Of a stretch of DNA of 64,000 nt, positions 1 to 13,138 are shown one piece after another. The notes under the pieces were generated by a model that saw only the letters and a program-made list of their open reading frames with translations, did no database searches and was not told the DNA's origin. The position numbers and the translations under genes are program-made. Origin of the DNA: Rhynochetos jubatus (taxonomy: Eukaryota; Chordata; Aves; Eurypygiformes; Rhynochetidae); assembly GCA_027574665.1 (NCBI GenBank), contig CM050650.1:104753086-104817085 (forward strand), in the 5' to 3' direction. How positions within the stretch are numbered: the first letter of the stretch is position 1; the number at the start of each line of letters is the position of its first letter.

Positions 1-1414
1 CACCAGCTAGAAAGACACCTTGTCAGTACAGGGTAAATCCAGGAACATCGCTTCATACCAGCCACTGTTAACTCTTTCCTGATTAAAACTAGCACAACTT
101 TCCAACTCTATCATCAGCTAATATCATCTTTACCTACAAACTCTATCATGGTGATTTGGTTTTCTTTGGTTTTCAGGTGCTTTAAATGTAGAAAGCAGCG
201 TAAACACATTGCTTTAATCTGACTTCCACTGGGAGACATCCTTGAACTAATGACAGAAAGAATGGACTCAGTTAGTCATGGCTTTCCATGTGCACAACTA
301 ACAGGCCAGATAATGAAAAAAGACCCATGGAAAAGATTGTGAGGAGACAGATTAAAATCCAGGTACTGAGAAAGCCAAGTCTCCCATAGGTTTCCAGGTA
401 GATGAGCCATTTTTATAGCTGAGCTCTTTCCTAACACCTTCAAATGCCTGTTCTGAAGTGTTTTAAAGTCTGTGGGGTACTAGCTTATTTTTCCTGACAA
501 ACTTTTTAACCTCACTGGCTCATTCTCCCATTTTCCTTTCCTATGTTCAAAATAAACCTAGCAAAATAAAAATCATTGAAATAAAGTTATGTGTGAAGCA
601 CAAAAAAATAGAAACTTCAATGCATTGGATATCATATGCCATTTATTTCAACACTTTATGTTCACTGTCAAATAGTTTGGGGAATGGGTATGCACAGTAA
701 AACCTTGTTTTTAATAAGTGTATACATAACAAATAGATGGCAGTGTATTTATGCAAGCTGTCATTTATATTATGGATTATTGTGTCTCTAGAAAAATGAT
801 GAACTGTTGAATAAAACGTGGCATGTGACAGTTCAAAACAGCATTGCAAATTATTAACTGAAAACTTAATGTTACCTCCTCCCTTAATCCTCTTTCTTCA
901 AATATATTTAAAACAAAACAAAATTACTTGTAGATTTTTTTTCAGGAGGACTTCCTTGCTGAATTGTAGGTTTAGAAGAAGGGCAATAAATGTCAAATTC
1001 TCCCAAAAGCAGACACCAAAGGGAGCACCTTAACAGAACTAAATAGTCCCTCCCAATTCTACTGACATTAACAGAAGTATGGTAATTTCACCACCACCCA
1101 TCTATGACAATTCTCCCTTTCTTTTCCATATTCCTTTTCCATATTACTTATTACTTTGCTGCTTGCCCATCCCTTCCTTCACAATTAACAACTCATTTTT
1201 CTGCACTTATCTATTCAAATGTCTAACCTCAAATGAAGATCCCCCTTCTGTTTTAAATTCATCTAGAAAAATAATATTTGATGGTGACTGGAATCTTTCT
1301 TTCCTGTAGTGAGTATGGTTTTTAATCTTTGTCACCTTAATAAGATAATATGGTAGGGTTTTTTCATAACTGAAAAAACACTGGCAGAGGGTGCAATATG
1401 GAAGTGCTTCACAA
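1..1414. other. AT-rich unique DNA, no gene seen
   Basis: No known repeat, RNA gene or coding exon is recognisable. Open frames are short (70-90 codons), overlap on both strands and lack protein-like composition, so they look like chance frames. Most of the stretch is plain AT-rich sequence with short A and T runs. Confidence 0.6.
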
Positions 1415-1990
1415 TATCAGGAACAGTGTGGCCATAAGGACCAGGGAAGTGATTGTCCCCCTGTACTTGGCACTGGTGAGGCCGCACCTTGAATCCTGTG
1501 TTCAGTTTTGGGCCCCTCGCTACAAGGAAGACATTGAGGTGTGGTAGCATGTCCAGAGAAGGGCAGCGGAGCTGGGAAAGGGTCTGGAGCACAAGTCCTG
1601 TGAGCAACAGATGAAGGAACTGGGGTGTTTAGCCTGGAGAAGAGGAGGCTCAGGGGAGACCTTATCGGTCTCAACAGCTACCTGAAAGAAGGGTGCAGAG
1701 AGGTGGGGGTAGGTCTCTTCTCCCAATTGACAAGCCATAGGATGAGAGGAAATGGCCTTAAGTTGTGCCAGTGGAGGTTTAGATTGGGCAATAGGAAAGA
1801 TTTCTTCACCAAAAGGGTTGTCAGGCTTTGGAACGGGCTGCCCGGGGAAGTCGTTGAGTCAGCATCCCTGGAGGGGTTTAAAAGGCATGTAGCTGTGGTG
1901 CTTGGGGACATGGCTTAGTGGTGGACTCGGCAGTGTTAGGTTAATGGTTGGACTTGAACTTACATGTTTTTTCCAACCTAAAATGTTCCT
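1415..1990 (+). mobile_element. CR1 LINE, 5'-truncated
   Basis: The sequence runs in sense through the end of CR1 ORF2 and its short 3' UTR. The frame at 1625-1918 reads [13 protein letters not shown] near its start and ends in [20 protein letters not shown], which matches the C-terminal tail of the CR1 reverse-transcriptase protein. The 3' UTR shows the 'gtggac..ggcagtgttaggtt' form shared with the copies at 8396, 19256, 25337 and 31599. The insertion is 5'-truncated, lacks all catalytic RT motifs and has no clear ATTCTATGA tail, so it is an old, dead copy. Confidence 0.9.
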
Positions 1991-2340
1991 AAAAGGCTCC
2001 TTTTTATTGACACACAGCACAGTCAAGAACATTAGAAAAAACCTCAAGACAGATTTGATCAGACAGAGCAGTGAGGTTTTTATTTTTCCTTTTTTTGGTG
2101 TGGATTATCTTCTTTACTCTTTTCACGTTAGTATTAAATATAAAGACAGATTTTGTTTTTAATTGTAAATGAGCTGTGAAATGCAAGCTAAAAGGGTAAC
2201 TTAAAAGCATCAAAGATTGCAGGTAGGTAATCTCTCACCTCTTTCCTAGATGTTTTGCAGCTTCATTATAATTCTTAGAGTCTTTCAGTTTATGACACAG
2301 AATCTGCACCTATCAGATGCAAAATGATTTTGTGCTGCAA

Positions 2341-2352
2341 TGTTTTGTTTTG

Positions 2353-2383
<31 letters not shown>

Positions 2384-2384
2384 C
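2341..2384. repeat. (TGTTT)n pentanucleotide microsatellite
   Basis: Eight uninterrupted TGTTT units followed by a short T run. Equivalent to AAACA on the minus strand; such tracts often grow from the A-rich tail of a retroelement, but no element body is visible beside it. Confidence 0.95.
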
Positions 2385-4558
2385 TCTCCAGTGAATATCT
2401 CTCTGTTTATTTGATGTACTGTTAGGAGAGTATGAAGGGATGCAGCTCCTATTTATATTCTGAGGTTTTGTTTGGGTACAGTTTGTAACTATAATGATTG
2501 TTACCTCTGCAAGAGTTGAAAATCATGAAAGTTCACTGAAGTTACTTTGTAACTTCTATTTTGCATAAATTGTCAATAGTGTTGTTAAAATAATGTAGAT
2601 TACCTGAGGCAAAGGTAAGCAATAGAATACAATAATATAGGAATGATAATGTCATACCAATGAAACAGTGATTGAAGCTGAAGATCAGGTTATGATTCTG
2701 TGTTAATTAACAACTGAAAATGTGTCAAGTACCTTCTGGCATGGAAAAGACCTCAGATCTGATGGACATGCAAAGTAATTTCAGGGGCTTCAGTGATGGC
2801 ATAAAGAATGCTTTATTTGGAATTACTGAAGAACATCAAAACTCTGATGTGTTTACTTGACACCATACCTGAGCTGGGCACATCCTAGGAGTGTCCAGCA
2901 CCTGTTGTCCGTATTGTCGTTGCACATGAACCAAACTCCAAATAAACCTGGGTTGCCTAAGAATTCCTCCTGGCCAGTGACTTAAGCCTCTTCTAAGAAG
3001 TGTCTTGGGTCTTGGTTCTTCTGACGCTGGGTTTATATGTGATGCGTCTGCAAAGGAGATGAGATGAATGGTGGTGGCACACGATGTTGGCTCTGTCTGC
3101 ACATTGGGAAGTAGGCTTTGCAGTATGCTTCAAAGTGCAGACAACCCCTGAGTCTGTCTCATGAGCTGGATAGGTCCAGAAATAATTACATGAATCAGAG
3201 ATATAACATTCATGAATAAAAGTGCACTTCTAGGTAACATAGATATTTATACTTGGCAAACGCAGGTACAAAGTTTCTTATCAGAATGATACTTTTCTAC
3301 GTCCCTTCTTCATTTCTCTTCTATGTATGAAAATAACAATGCACTGTACACTTCCTTATCCAGACTGTTTTCTGGGGTCTATTTTATTGTCCTGTATGGA
3401 GTATGTCCTACTCTTATACAGAGTATTGTCCTATATGTCCTATGTGGTGTATGCTTGCCAGAATATATAGGATTTTTATTTCTATTCAAACATCATTCTA
3501 TATGGATATAATTGAAAACCTCAATGTCTATTGGTTGCTGAATTATTTTACACTTGAATAAGAGGAGACTTGTAGTCTGGCATTGTAAAAACACATACAT
3601 TGAGGATAATGTCTCAATTTTATCCTCTGTGATGGTACATTTTCTCCATTAGATTGTACATTTTATCTACTGTGAAGTTCAGGTTTTCCAGTGTCTCTCT
3701 TTGGGACTTTATCTCTCTTTCCTCAAACCAGACAGCTAAAGAACAACCTCAGCTTTATTGTTTGACACAACAATGGCTGCAGGACTGGATATGAAATATG
3801 AAATCTGCATTTCTTAAAAAACAGGATTATTTTTGTTTATTTTGTCCCCACAAGCAGTATCTTATTTGAGCATCTGTAGCTCAGATTTTATTGTTTCTTA
3901 ATGCTAGACTGTTGAGCACTATCCAAGGCAGAGACTTATGCAGCCCAGAGTATGCAGCAGAGAAAAGCAGAAACTGAACTGTGGTTTCATGCTGCTGGTG
4001 CGGACACATTTCCCTTCTCTGCAGTGCAAAGCAATGTCATGGCACTATGCATGGTACTTTGTTAATATACTTCCAAGCGAAATGGAAATTCTCAGTACTG
4101 TGAAGAAAGAAGAATCCAAGCAAGAATTATTTAAAAATTGGAAAAAAAGAGTAGAAAAATTACACTGTATTCAATTTCATATTTTCTTAAATATGCCTTA
4201 AACTCTCAGAAAGCTCTTCATATACCCCACATTCTGAGGCTTCATATAACGCACATTAAGAAAATTACAGGAAGTCAAGCAGATTTCGTAATTTTTTTTT
4301 TTTTTTGGTGTAGCAGGCTTTATATGCAAATTACTTCCCATACATATGAGCAAATTCCTGACAAAAATCATTCATTTCACTGAGGTTTTGGTGTTTTTTT
4401 GTTGTTGTTATTGTTGTTGCTGGGGTTTTTTTGTTTGTTTTTAAATTTTATTTTTTATTTTACTGACATTTGGAAGAACTTTCATGTGAAGAAAAGTTTC
4501 TCTGGGATCTCTGGAATGTTTTATATTGATCAGCCTTCAGTCATTGATTCAGTGACTC

Positions 4559-4576
4559 AAAAAAAAAAAAAAAAAA
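4559..4576. repeat. A18 homopolymer
   Basis: An uninterrupted run of 18 adenines in unique DNA. No SINE or processed-gene body is recognisable upstream, so it is annotated only as a simple repeat. A T-rich, T/G-mixed tract lies nearby at about 4381-4445. Confidence 0.95.
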
Positions 4577-5330
4577 GAGCCTTTGACTGTGCAAAGTTGC
4601 CCATGTTTGAAAAATACAGAAGAGATGTTTTCTTCTGTCCTTCCAGTCTTGTAATTGTGATGGCCTAAAAGAGATCAATACTTCCTCCACAGTACTGGCT
4701 TACTCTGATAAACTGCAATTTTTTGGATGGTGTCTTTAGGCAGAAAAGGTGAATCGACCAACCTAATAGTTCATTTAGTATCTTCTTTGCTGTAGAAGTT
4801 AGATGGGAAGGTTTGGCCGGCTAAAAGTTGGCTCCAGAAATAGAGAGAAGGACATTTATTCATTTGACTATCTTAACACAGTGTAATATCATATCAGACC
4901 TCCCTTTCTTACCCCACTTACCTGGAATCTATTAAATGTCTGATGACTGTTGTGGGATCAGAAGTCAAGCACCCACACCTTGGGATGAAGGTTTGCTGGG
5001 CTTTATATTTATTAATACAACACATGGTTGAGAAACTCTAACATCCTTCAGTAAAGGCAAGCACAGCAACTGTGAAGAAACAGGAAAATATGGAAAAGTG
5101 CTGGAAGCACTGCTTTTGAAAAAAAAAAAGCACACAAATAAGTAAACATCAGGAACCAGAACAAATAGGCCTGTGGTAACAGGGAAAATGATATAATGGG
5201 TTTTGGGGAGTAGAAAAATCTTTCTGAGACATATTTAGAATTCAATAATGTAAGTATTAACTTGTCCTACTGATATATAAAGTATATATATTTATATACT
5301 TCTGCAGAGCATGCATATATTCACTTCATT

Positions 5331-6105
5331 GAATCATAGGATCATAGAATCATAGAATGGTATGGGTTGGAAGAGATCTTAAAGTTCCAACCCCCCTGTC
5401 ATGTGCAGGGACACCCTCCACTAGACCAGGTTGCTCAAAGCCTCATCCAGCCTGGCCTTGAAGACAGCCAGGGATGGGGTACCCACAGTTTCTCTGGGCA
5501 ACCTGTTCCAGTGCTTCACCACCTTCTCTGTGAAGAGCTTCTTCCTGATATCTAATTAAATCTGCCCACTTTCAATTTAAATCCATTACCCCTTGTCCTG
5601 TCGCTACAGGCCCTTGTAAACAACCTCCCCCACCCCACCCCCCCCCCCCCCCCGCTTCCTTGTAGGCCCCATTCAGGTACTGGAAGGCTGCAATAAGGTC
5701 TCCCTGGAGCCTTCTCTTCTCCAGGCTGAACAAGCTGAATTCTCTCAGCCTTTCTTCATAGCAGAGGTGCTCCAGTCCTCTGAGCATCTTCGTGGTCCTG
5801 CTCTGGACTTGTTCCAACCGGTCGATATCCTTCTTATGCCGAGGGCTCCACAGCTGGACACAGCACTCCAGGTGGGGTCTCACGAGAGCAGAGTAGAGGG
5901 GGAGAATCCCCTCCCTTGACCTGCTGGCCACGCTTCTCCTGATACAGCCCAGGATCCGGTTGGCTTTCTGGGCTGCCAGCACACACTGCCGGCTCATGTT
6001 CAGCTTTTCGTCCACCAGTACCCCCAAGTCCCTCTCCTCAGGGCTGGTCCCTATCCACTCTCCACCCAGCCTGTACTTGTATTTGGGATTGCAATTTCTT
6101 GCAAT
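5331..6105 (-). mobile_element. CR1 LINE, 5'-truncated, antisense
   Basis: Read on the minus strand this is the last ~775 bases of a CR1. The 3' tail at 5331-5357 is made of GAATCATAG-like units, the reverse of the ATTCTATG tail repeat. The minus frame 6027-5572 (151 codons) contains [29 protein letters not shown] and [13 protein letters not shown], all typical of the C-terminal third of the CR1 ORF2 protein. The RT catalytic motifs are absent because the copy is 5'-truncated. The frame breaks where a C16 tract (G16 in sense) interrupts the coding end. The tail is well preserved, which suggests a fairly young copy. Confidence 0.95.
5638..5653. repeat. C16 homopolymer inside CR1
   Basis: Sixteen cytosines preceded by CCCCCACCCCACCC. 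On the CR1 sense strand this is a poly-G run within the last codons of ORF2, where related copies carry no such tract. It is either a private expansion or an assembly/sequencing artefact. Confidence 0.9.
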
Positions 6106-7245
6106 TGCACTTCTATGTCATAGTTTTAATGTTTTTATTTTTAAAAAAATTACGTGAAGTCAGTGCAGGTAAAAAAGATAATTTTAAAAAATAGGATCTG
6201 CAGAATCATTTAACTTCAGTAGGCACTGCAGCTGTTTACAAATTTTGATTACTGGCCTTTTATACTATAAGGGAAATATCTGATTTATTCTATCTATGTC
6301 CTAATAGTTCAATCCAACCAGAATTTCTATGAACAGTGAAGTATTCTCTTTGTATAAATGGATGCGTCTGGCACACACCCCTTCTTCAGATAATGGTCAT
6401 ACTAATTATTGAGAAGTACAAAATTTCTACTTTCAGATTTTGTTTTCAGCAATTCATAATTTCACAAAGTATAGCCCTCATGCACAGAGAAGTTGCATTA
6501 CACGTATTTAATTTTGTTCTGCTTAAGTTCTTGTTGGAAAACTTTGACTAAACCAGTTGTGTTTCCACAATTGTCCATCTGTGTGTTCTTTAATTTCTCT
6601 TTTTCGGCTATTGTGATATTAAAGGATACACTATAAATCCTAAAATGAAATTTCAATACTTGTAAATGTGCTGATAAAGCAAGTTTACAAAAATATAAAT
6701 ATTTTCTGCTTAAAAAAATAAGTATCTCATTTAACCAGAAAGCCTAAAAAATATGGTTGAAATTGTACCTTTTGTTAAATTACATTTCTACCAAAAAGGG
6801 GAATTTTCACATTGGCTATTTTTCTTTAAAACATATTAAATTCACCAAGGTTGCAAGCATTTAGTACTATTACATATTTCATTAGAAATGAAGATTGGTT
6901 TGTCTATGTTTCAGTGTTTGGTAAATTTTGTATAATAATTTTAATTTTCAAAGTATTTCAAAATAAATATGCAAGATAATTATAATTTCATTATTTTAGT
7001 AAATGGTACCTTGTTAAGCAGACATCTGCATGTGATCTATTTTACTGTAGTAAGAAAGTCTAGCCATGACTAAATAATGGCCATAGACCAAGGCTTGGCC
7101 TAACCAATTATAGTAACCAAATTGTTATTATCTCGATTAGAGATGACCAGGTCTTAAGAAAGTGCTTTGTTATAGCAAATACTTTACATATTAAATGGTA
7201 CTTTCTTGTAATAGAAATAACAAATTTCTGTCTAGGAAAAAAACC
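6106..7245. other. AT-rich unique DNA, no gene seen
   Basis: Very AT-rich, with many A/T runs and no recognisable repeat, RNA or exon. The longest open frame is about 70 codons and unremarkable. Confidence 0.6.
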
Positions 7246-7335
7246 ATCATAGAATCACAGAATGGTTTGGGTTGGAAGGGACCTTAAAGATCATCTAGTT
7301 CCAACCCCCCTGCCATGGGCAGGGACACCTTCCAT
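7246..7335 (-). mobile_element. CR1 LINE, 3' end only (~90 bp)
   Basis: An antisense copy of only the final ~90 bases of CR1: tail units TCATAGAATCACAGAATGG, then 'ggttggaagggacctt', and ending at 'agggacaccttccat'. It is the same 3'-end type as the copies at 5331, 34231 and 41140 and looks well preserved, so it is an extreme 5' truncation of a fairly recent insertion. Confidence 0.9.
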
Positions 7336-8395
7336 GAAAAAAACTAATTTAGACTTGGTTAGGTAAGAAAAAATACTTGTGCCAGTATTAATTAAGAAAT
7401 AAAATGTCATTTAAAAGCACTTTTTTCGTTTACTATATTGCTTTTAATTGTACTTTAACCTCACAAAATTTGGAGGAGTTGTAAGAGATTTAGGATGTTT
7501 TGTGCAAGATGTAGTTTAATCATCTCTGATAGATCCTTATTTAAACTTTTAAATAGAAGATAAAGTTTTTGTGCCTTGTTTTTTATTTCTCAACTGAAAG
7601 TATGAGTCTGCTGATTACAAAAGAGTAAGTAGTAGCAGAGATAAAATATATTTGATACAAAAGCTTCCAGCTAAATGGAGTGTGCCTTCAAGGAAACAAT
7701 GGCATACTTTTCATTGAAATAATCTGCCAATCTTGTCCCATTCAGTTGCTAAAATATTCTTTTGACATTTAAGCTGTTAATTAACACAATGTATTATGTT
7801 TTATAGGTCAGTCTTTCAGTTACCCTATTTTAATCACAAAGGTGGAGCTCACTCTAGGATGCTCATGGATGTAAACATTTTATTTATTTGAGATTCTAGC
7901 TGTAACTTTTCTCCTGTGTAGATAATGAGAGTTTTCCAGTTTTAATTGAAATAAAAGGTGTTGGAATTTCATAGGAAATAGGTAGGAAACTTCAGGATTT
8001 CCAAAGCACAATCTACGTAAAACCTTAGTTCCTGATTATTTTGTTGTGTGGTCTAAGCATTTTGTCCTGATTATTCATTACGCTATATTCACATGAAAAT
8101 GATAATCAGAAGCAACCAGCGTCTGAATACTAAAGTTACCGAAAAAATTTGTTAAAATTAAAAGCAACTTATTACAATTCGCTATTTCAGGAGCTCAGTT
8201 TCAGCATAGTTGGTAAGTTATAATGTATTTGCTTCCATGAATGTCTTGCTCCTGGTAGTTTAGGTCTTACAGCCTTAGACAAATGCTAATGTCTATATCA
8301 ATAAAGTGTTAAACAGAGCTTTGACGTGACATGGTGCAGCTAACCTTATGTTTAAACTACTATTACACATTTTTCATTAAAAGACCATATTTACT
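7336..8395. other. AT-rich unique DNA, no gene seen
   Basis: No repeat family, RNA gene or exon is recognisable. Open frames are short. Confidence 0.6.
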
Positions 8396-9507
8396 TAGAA
8401 TCACAGAATCATTTCAGTTGGAAAAGAATTTTAAGAACGAGTACAGCTGTTAGCCTGACACCGTAAAGTCCACCACTAAACCATGTCCCCAAGTACCTGC
8501 ACACCTTTTTAATACTTCCAGGGATGGTGACTCAACCACTTCCCCAGGCAGCCTGTTCCAGTGCCTGACAACACTTTCAGTCAAGGAATATTCCCTAATA
8601 TCCAAGCTAAACCTACCCTGGTGCAACTTGAGGCTGTTTCCTCTTGTCCTATGATTTATTACTTGGGAGAAGAGACCAAAACCCACTTCTCTGCAACCTC
8701 CTTTCAGGTAGTTGTAGGGAGTGATAAGGTCTCCCCTGAGCCTCCTCTTCTCCAGGCTAAACAACCCCCGTTCCCTCAGCCACTCCTCACAGGACTTGTG
8801 CTCCAGACCCTTCCCCAGCTCCGCTGCCCTTCTCTGGACATCCTACAGCACCTCAATGTCTTTCTTGTAGCGAGGGGCCCAAAACTGAACACAGGTTCTG
8901 AGGTGCGGCCTCACCAGTGCCAAGTACAGGGGGACAATCACTCCCCTACTCCTGCTGGCCACACTGTTCCTGATGCAGGCCAGGATGCCATTGGCCGCTG
9001 TGGCCACCTGGGCACACTGCTGGCTCATATTCAGCCAGCTGTCAACCAACACCCCCAGGTCCTTTTCCACTGGACAGTTTTCCAGCCACTTGTCCCCAAG
9101 CCTATAGCATTCCGTGGGGTTTTTGTGACCCAAGTGCAGGACTCATCACTTGGCCTTGTTGAACCTCATACAGTTGGCCTCATCCCATCTGTCCAGCCTG
9201 TCCAGATCTTCCTACCCTCAGGCAGATCAACACTCCTGCCCAACTTGATGTTGTTTGCAAACTTACTGAGGGGGCATTCGATCCTCTTGTGCAGATCACT
9301 GATAAAGCTGTTGAACAGAACTGGGCCCAGTACTGAGCCCTGGGGAACACCACTTGTGACCCGCTGCCAATTGGATTTAACTCCATTCACCACAACTCTT
9401 TGGGCCCGGCCAAGCAGCCAGTTCTTTACCAAGCAAAGAGTGTGCCTGTCCAAGCCATGAGCAGCCAGTTTTGCCAAGTGAATGCTTTGGAAAATGGTGT
9501 CACAGTT
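8396..9507 (-). mobile_element. CR1 LINE with partial reverse-transcriptase domain, antisense
   Basis: The longest CR1 here, ~1.1 kb, reading on the minus strand from the RT palm to the 3' tail. The frame 9477-9166 contains the RT motif [13 protein letters not shown] (about residues 44-56) and then FANN (residues 73-76), where active CR1 has FADD; both catalytic aspartates are therefore replaced. The frame shifts near 9200, resumes at 9133-8843 with the ORF2 C-terminal region ([31 protein letters not shown]), meets a stop, and continues at 8764-8450 with [13 protein letters not shown]. It is a pseudogene copy of the ORF2 polyprotein, which in active elements nicks DNA and primes reverse transcription. 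A 299-codon plus-strand frame over it (8561-9460) is an antisense shadow. Confidence 0.95.
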
Positions 9508-12500
9508 TTTAAGTGCTGTTATTATATTTTAGTCTTTAAGTTATAAAATTTATTTCCCTCTCCTCAGAAGTTTACAACACAAAGTAATTCCCAGGTGGAA
9601 AAGAACTACGGAGTAGATATTCACCTCTGCACTTCTCTCTTAAACCCTCCAAAATTTAAGGCCAAAACTCCATAGCTCTTTCTAATGACTAAATTGTCTT
9701 TTCAGCTCTTTTCTTCCAGAACAGGTTCTCTCCATTTCCATGCAAGAGATGGAAAAGACGCTGCTAGTTAGTGTGCAAAATTGAAGGGCTTGTTTGCTAT
9801 ATTACAAAATACCCATCAGTTCAAGTCTTTCCAGGAGCAAGGCTGCCTGGAAATTTGCTTCTCATAGAATCAAAAATGCCCCTTAAAATAAAAACGTTCA
9901 GAGGCATACAGTTATGCACCTGTGGCATAGCAGATGTGGAGTCAGAGAGGAGCACTCAGGGCCGTCGGGCATATGTCAGTGGGAAAGGTCCTGGGATGGG
10001 CCACTGTTTTTTCAAGATGTTTAGCATGGTTTAACATGTGAGAGAGAGGAACAGTAAAATTTTGAAGCAAATGAAATTGGCCAGTGGAGTCTTCCCTTAC
10101 ACAGATTATTGTCAATAAAGGGGGACAGTCAGATTGCTCTGGACCAGGCATAAGGGAGAAAGTGAAGCTAGTATAGGCATCTTTTATTTGCTGCTACCAG
10201 CATGTGGGACAAGCATGTGAATCCTGTTATGGGCCATCCCGTCAATCTGCCCAGTCCCTACTGCAATAACTGCTTTAGGAAATGTCTGCTTTGCTGTCCA
10301 ACTCTGAGTGCAGAAAAAACCCTCGTATATTCCCTAGTGATTGCTTAGATATTATCGATTGGAAAGATTATTTTTTTAAAATTATAAATCAATACCCAGT
10401 TTGTCCAGATTCAAGATAGTGGCAATATGCTCACTGTGCTTATAATATCCCCAACCTTAAACTTGTTTATCTTCTGTCATTATAAATAAGTTACTTATGT
10501 GTTTTAGTACAAATACAAATCCCAGTGATAAAATTCCTGGAGTTCTGCTCTCATTTGGTGTTGATAAAAATAAATTATATCAATTTTACAGGAGAAATGT
10601 TAATTTTATGTTACTTATCCACTCAGCTGTTATGAAAAACTATAGAAAGACTCCTTTTAAAACCACGAAGATCCACACACATGCCATTTGGTACCCGTCA
10701 TCTTGCAAGAGCTTTTTTAAATAGTCAGCATTCTAATGGACTCACTGAGCTTAATCATATACTGTCTGCATTTCCGTTGATTTCATTACACTTTATATTC
10801 CGCTGAGACGAAATGTTAGCATATTGCTACACCAAGCATATTCGAAGTGTATCATCTATCAAATTAAGAAAAAAAGAATTAATTGAAGTAAGAGAGTTTG
10901 GTTGCATTAAAATAGATACAACTTCTATTTGTATATATGAATAATTTCCCCAAACATGTTTTTTAAAAACATTAAGTTTCCAAATAAATTAATCTAATAT
11001 GATGGCTGGATTCCATGTTTGGAAAGGTAAATCAAGGTAAGAGAAGCCAGTAGTTCTAAAATGTAAGGAAAAAAAATATGTTTCCCACAGTGAAACAAAA
11101 AGGGACTGCATCTCTCTGCTTCCATAACGTGGTTCAGTAAATTTCTATTGATTTTGATTCCTTTGTCACTTCACTTATTTTGGGAAAGTGCATACAACTG
11201 AAAGACTCTTTATACTACTACCACAAGAGAAAAGAGACCATGGTAATGCCATACAAGACCCTGTGGTACCCAGTATATCCAATGCATTCCTCTCTGCGTG
11301 AACTACTCAGCAATTAAACGGTGCTTTTAATCAGTGCAAATGAGGTTTGTTTTTTAATAGACTTTCAGTAAGAAATACATTGTTCCTCTTTTCCGTACGA
11401 ACCATCTGGAATACGACAGCAGTTTTTGCAGCTGCCTCCCTGGTTTCTTTGAGAAAGCGAACATGTTCTGCCACAAAAACATAACTTACTTTAATTAAAA
11501 TCAAGCCAGCTGAGACTGGTGACATCTCTTTCAAAGCTGATAAACAGTTATGACATGTAAAGATATTTGTTTACAGTAGGGGTTGCTTGTTAGAGCTTCT
11601 GCTGAATCAGAAACCAGAATTCAAGCTTTAGTTTCACTCAGGCTATTGTGCTCAGAGAAAAAGAAATATATATAAACTATAGAAAATATTTCTTCATAAA
11701 GTAAAAACTTTAATCCTAAAACCTGGCTTCATAGCCTTTGTTTCATTAGCAATATTCCTTGCTAAAAATAAAACATAAACACGTTTAATTTTATTGATTA
11801 GTTTATAAAAAACTTCTTTGACAAAATGTGGTGTGTTCAGATTCTCCTCTTGCTCCTCTTCACCAGTTCAGCTCAGGACTAGTTACGGTGGCAAGTCCAG
11901 ATTTCTTTCCTGTTCTCCCTTGACAAAAAGATCTATGGAGCTGTGTCAGCGCAGAACTGGAGTGAGACGGCAGTAAATTAGACCCAATGGGAATGGATGT
12001 ATAGACATCTGAGCTGAAGATCACAGGGAAAGGAACATTCAGCAGTCATCGAATTCACCACAGAAGGAACAAAATAAAAACTCATAAGTCAGATCACACG
12101 ACTGTGGCGCTTCACTAATTGCTCGTAACAAGTGTACAAAGAAAGCACTTGAAAGGAACTTCTTTGTATCAAATATTCCCACAGTGACTTATAAAGAACA
12201 TGGAGCAGAGGATCACCACCACAATGTCATGAATATTGCCTTTCAAGATCATAAGTTTGATCAGTTTCTTCTTTCTCTTACTGTTACCTGAAAATGTTTT
12301 TCTCTTGAATTAGGTGTTTTTCTCTTGGATAAAACTTTCTTACACAGACTTGAAAGAAGAAAGGGAAATTGCATTTTCTGGAGAGCTGAGAGCATGTATG
12401 TGTGTTAGTTTTAAGATTTATTCCCAAAAACCTGAACTGGGGTAACATATCTGGCCAGATGTTTCACAAAAGATTAAAAAACCAAGAAACAGTAATTTTA

Positions 12501-13138
12501 TTTTTAAAAGTAAAATAGGTTTGGTGTGTAGTCTGTTGTCTATTTTCTTTCTATGCTTGTTTTTCCTTAATTTTTTCTCCTGTGTCTCTTGTTCTTTGCT
12601 TTCTCACTATCCCTTGAGAGCAGCTGGTCTAGCTGTCACAGAGCGGTATGGAATGTGTAAAATGAAAAATTAATGGTAGTGTCTAGCAATCTTTGCTACA
12701 CTTAAGGATGATATATGAAATTTCTCACCTTTGAAGTCATTGGTACAAACAAAAAAGTAGTTTGTTCATTCTCTCCTGCACCTGCCTGTGTGTTTCTCTC
12801 CCTGGCTGGTAGCTGAATAAGTCCGAGCTCCATTAACTGTGTCAACTAGATCTTCATGGACTGTAATGGGACATTTAACAATCAGGGCGTATTTTGGTTA
12901 TTACATTAACCAAGTAAATTCAGTTTCGCACAGAAAACTCTGTTTACAGAGTTCTTAATACTGATAAGAAAACTGAAAGTCATACAGCATTTCTTTGTCC
13001 ATGAACTTGGTTTGTAACATGCTGGCAGAGCAGATCTCAGCAAAACACCTGCTGGTGTCTACAGCTCAGTAGGTAAATGTGTAAGTGGGGGTTCAGGCCA
13101 GGTGTCAGACCTTAACATGAAGCATTTATGATCAAAAG
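9508..13138. other. Unique DNA, no gene seen
   Basis: About 3.6 kb without a recognisable repeat, RNA or exon. Open frames up to 87 codons occur on both strands and have no protein-like features. Composition is AT-rich with some near-average GC patches (for example 11850-12250). Confidence 0.55.

Larger units (their letters stand above)
1991..5330. other. Unique DNA with simple repeats, no gene seen
   Basis: Non-coding by inspection apart from the simple repeats listed separately. A slightly GC-richer patch at about 2850-3060 contains an AATAAA-like signal followed by a T/C-rich segment. It could be the end of a decayed LTR, but I cannot match it to a family. Open frames are all below 90 codons. 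Confidence 0.5.

Noticed and set aside
2850-3060. Possible decayed LTR end with an AATAAA-like signal
   Set aside because: No TG/CA ends, duplication or match to the LTR families elsewhere in the window; left as unique DNA.
8561-9460. 299-codon plus-strand open frame, the longest in the window
   Set aside because: It lies entirely antisense to the CR1 at 8396-9507, whose minus strand carries the recognisable reverse-transcriptase protein. The plus-strand translation is a shadow.
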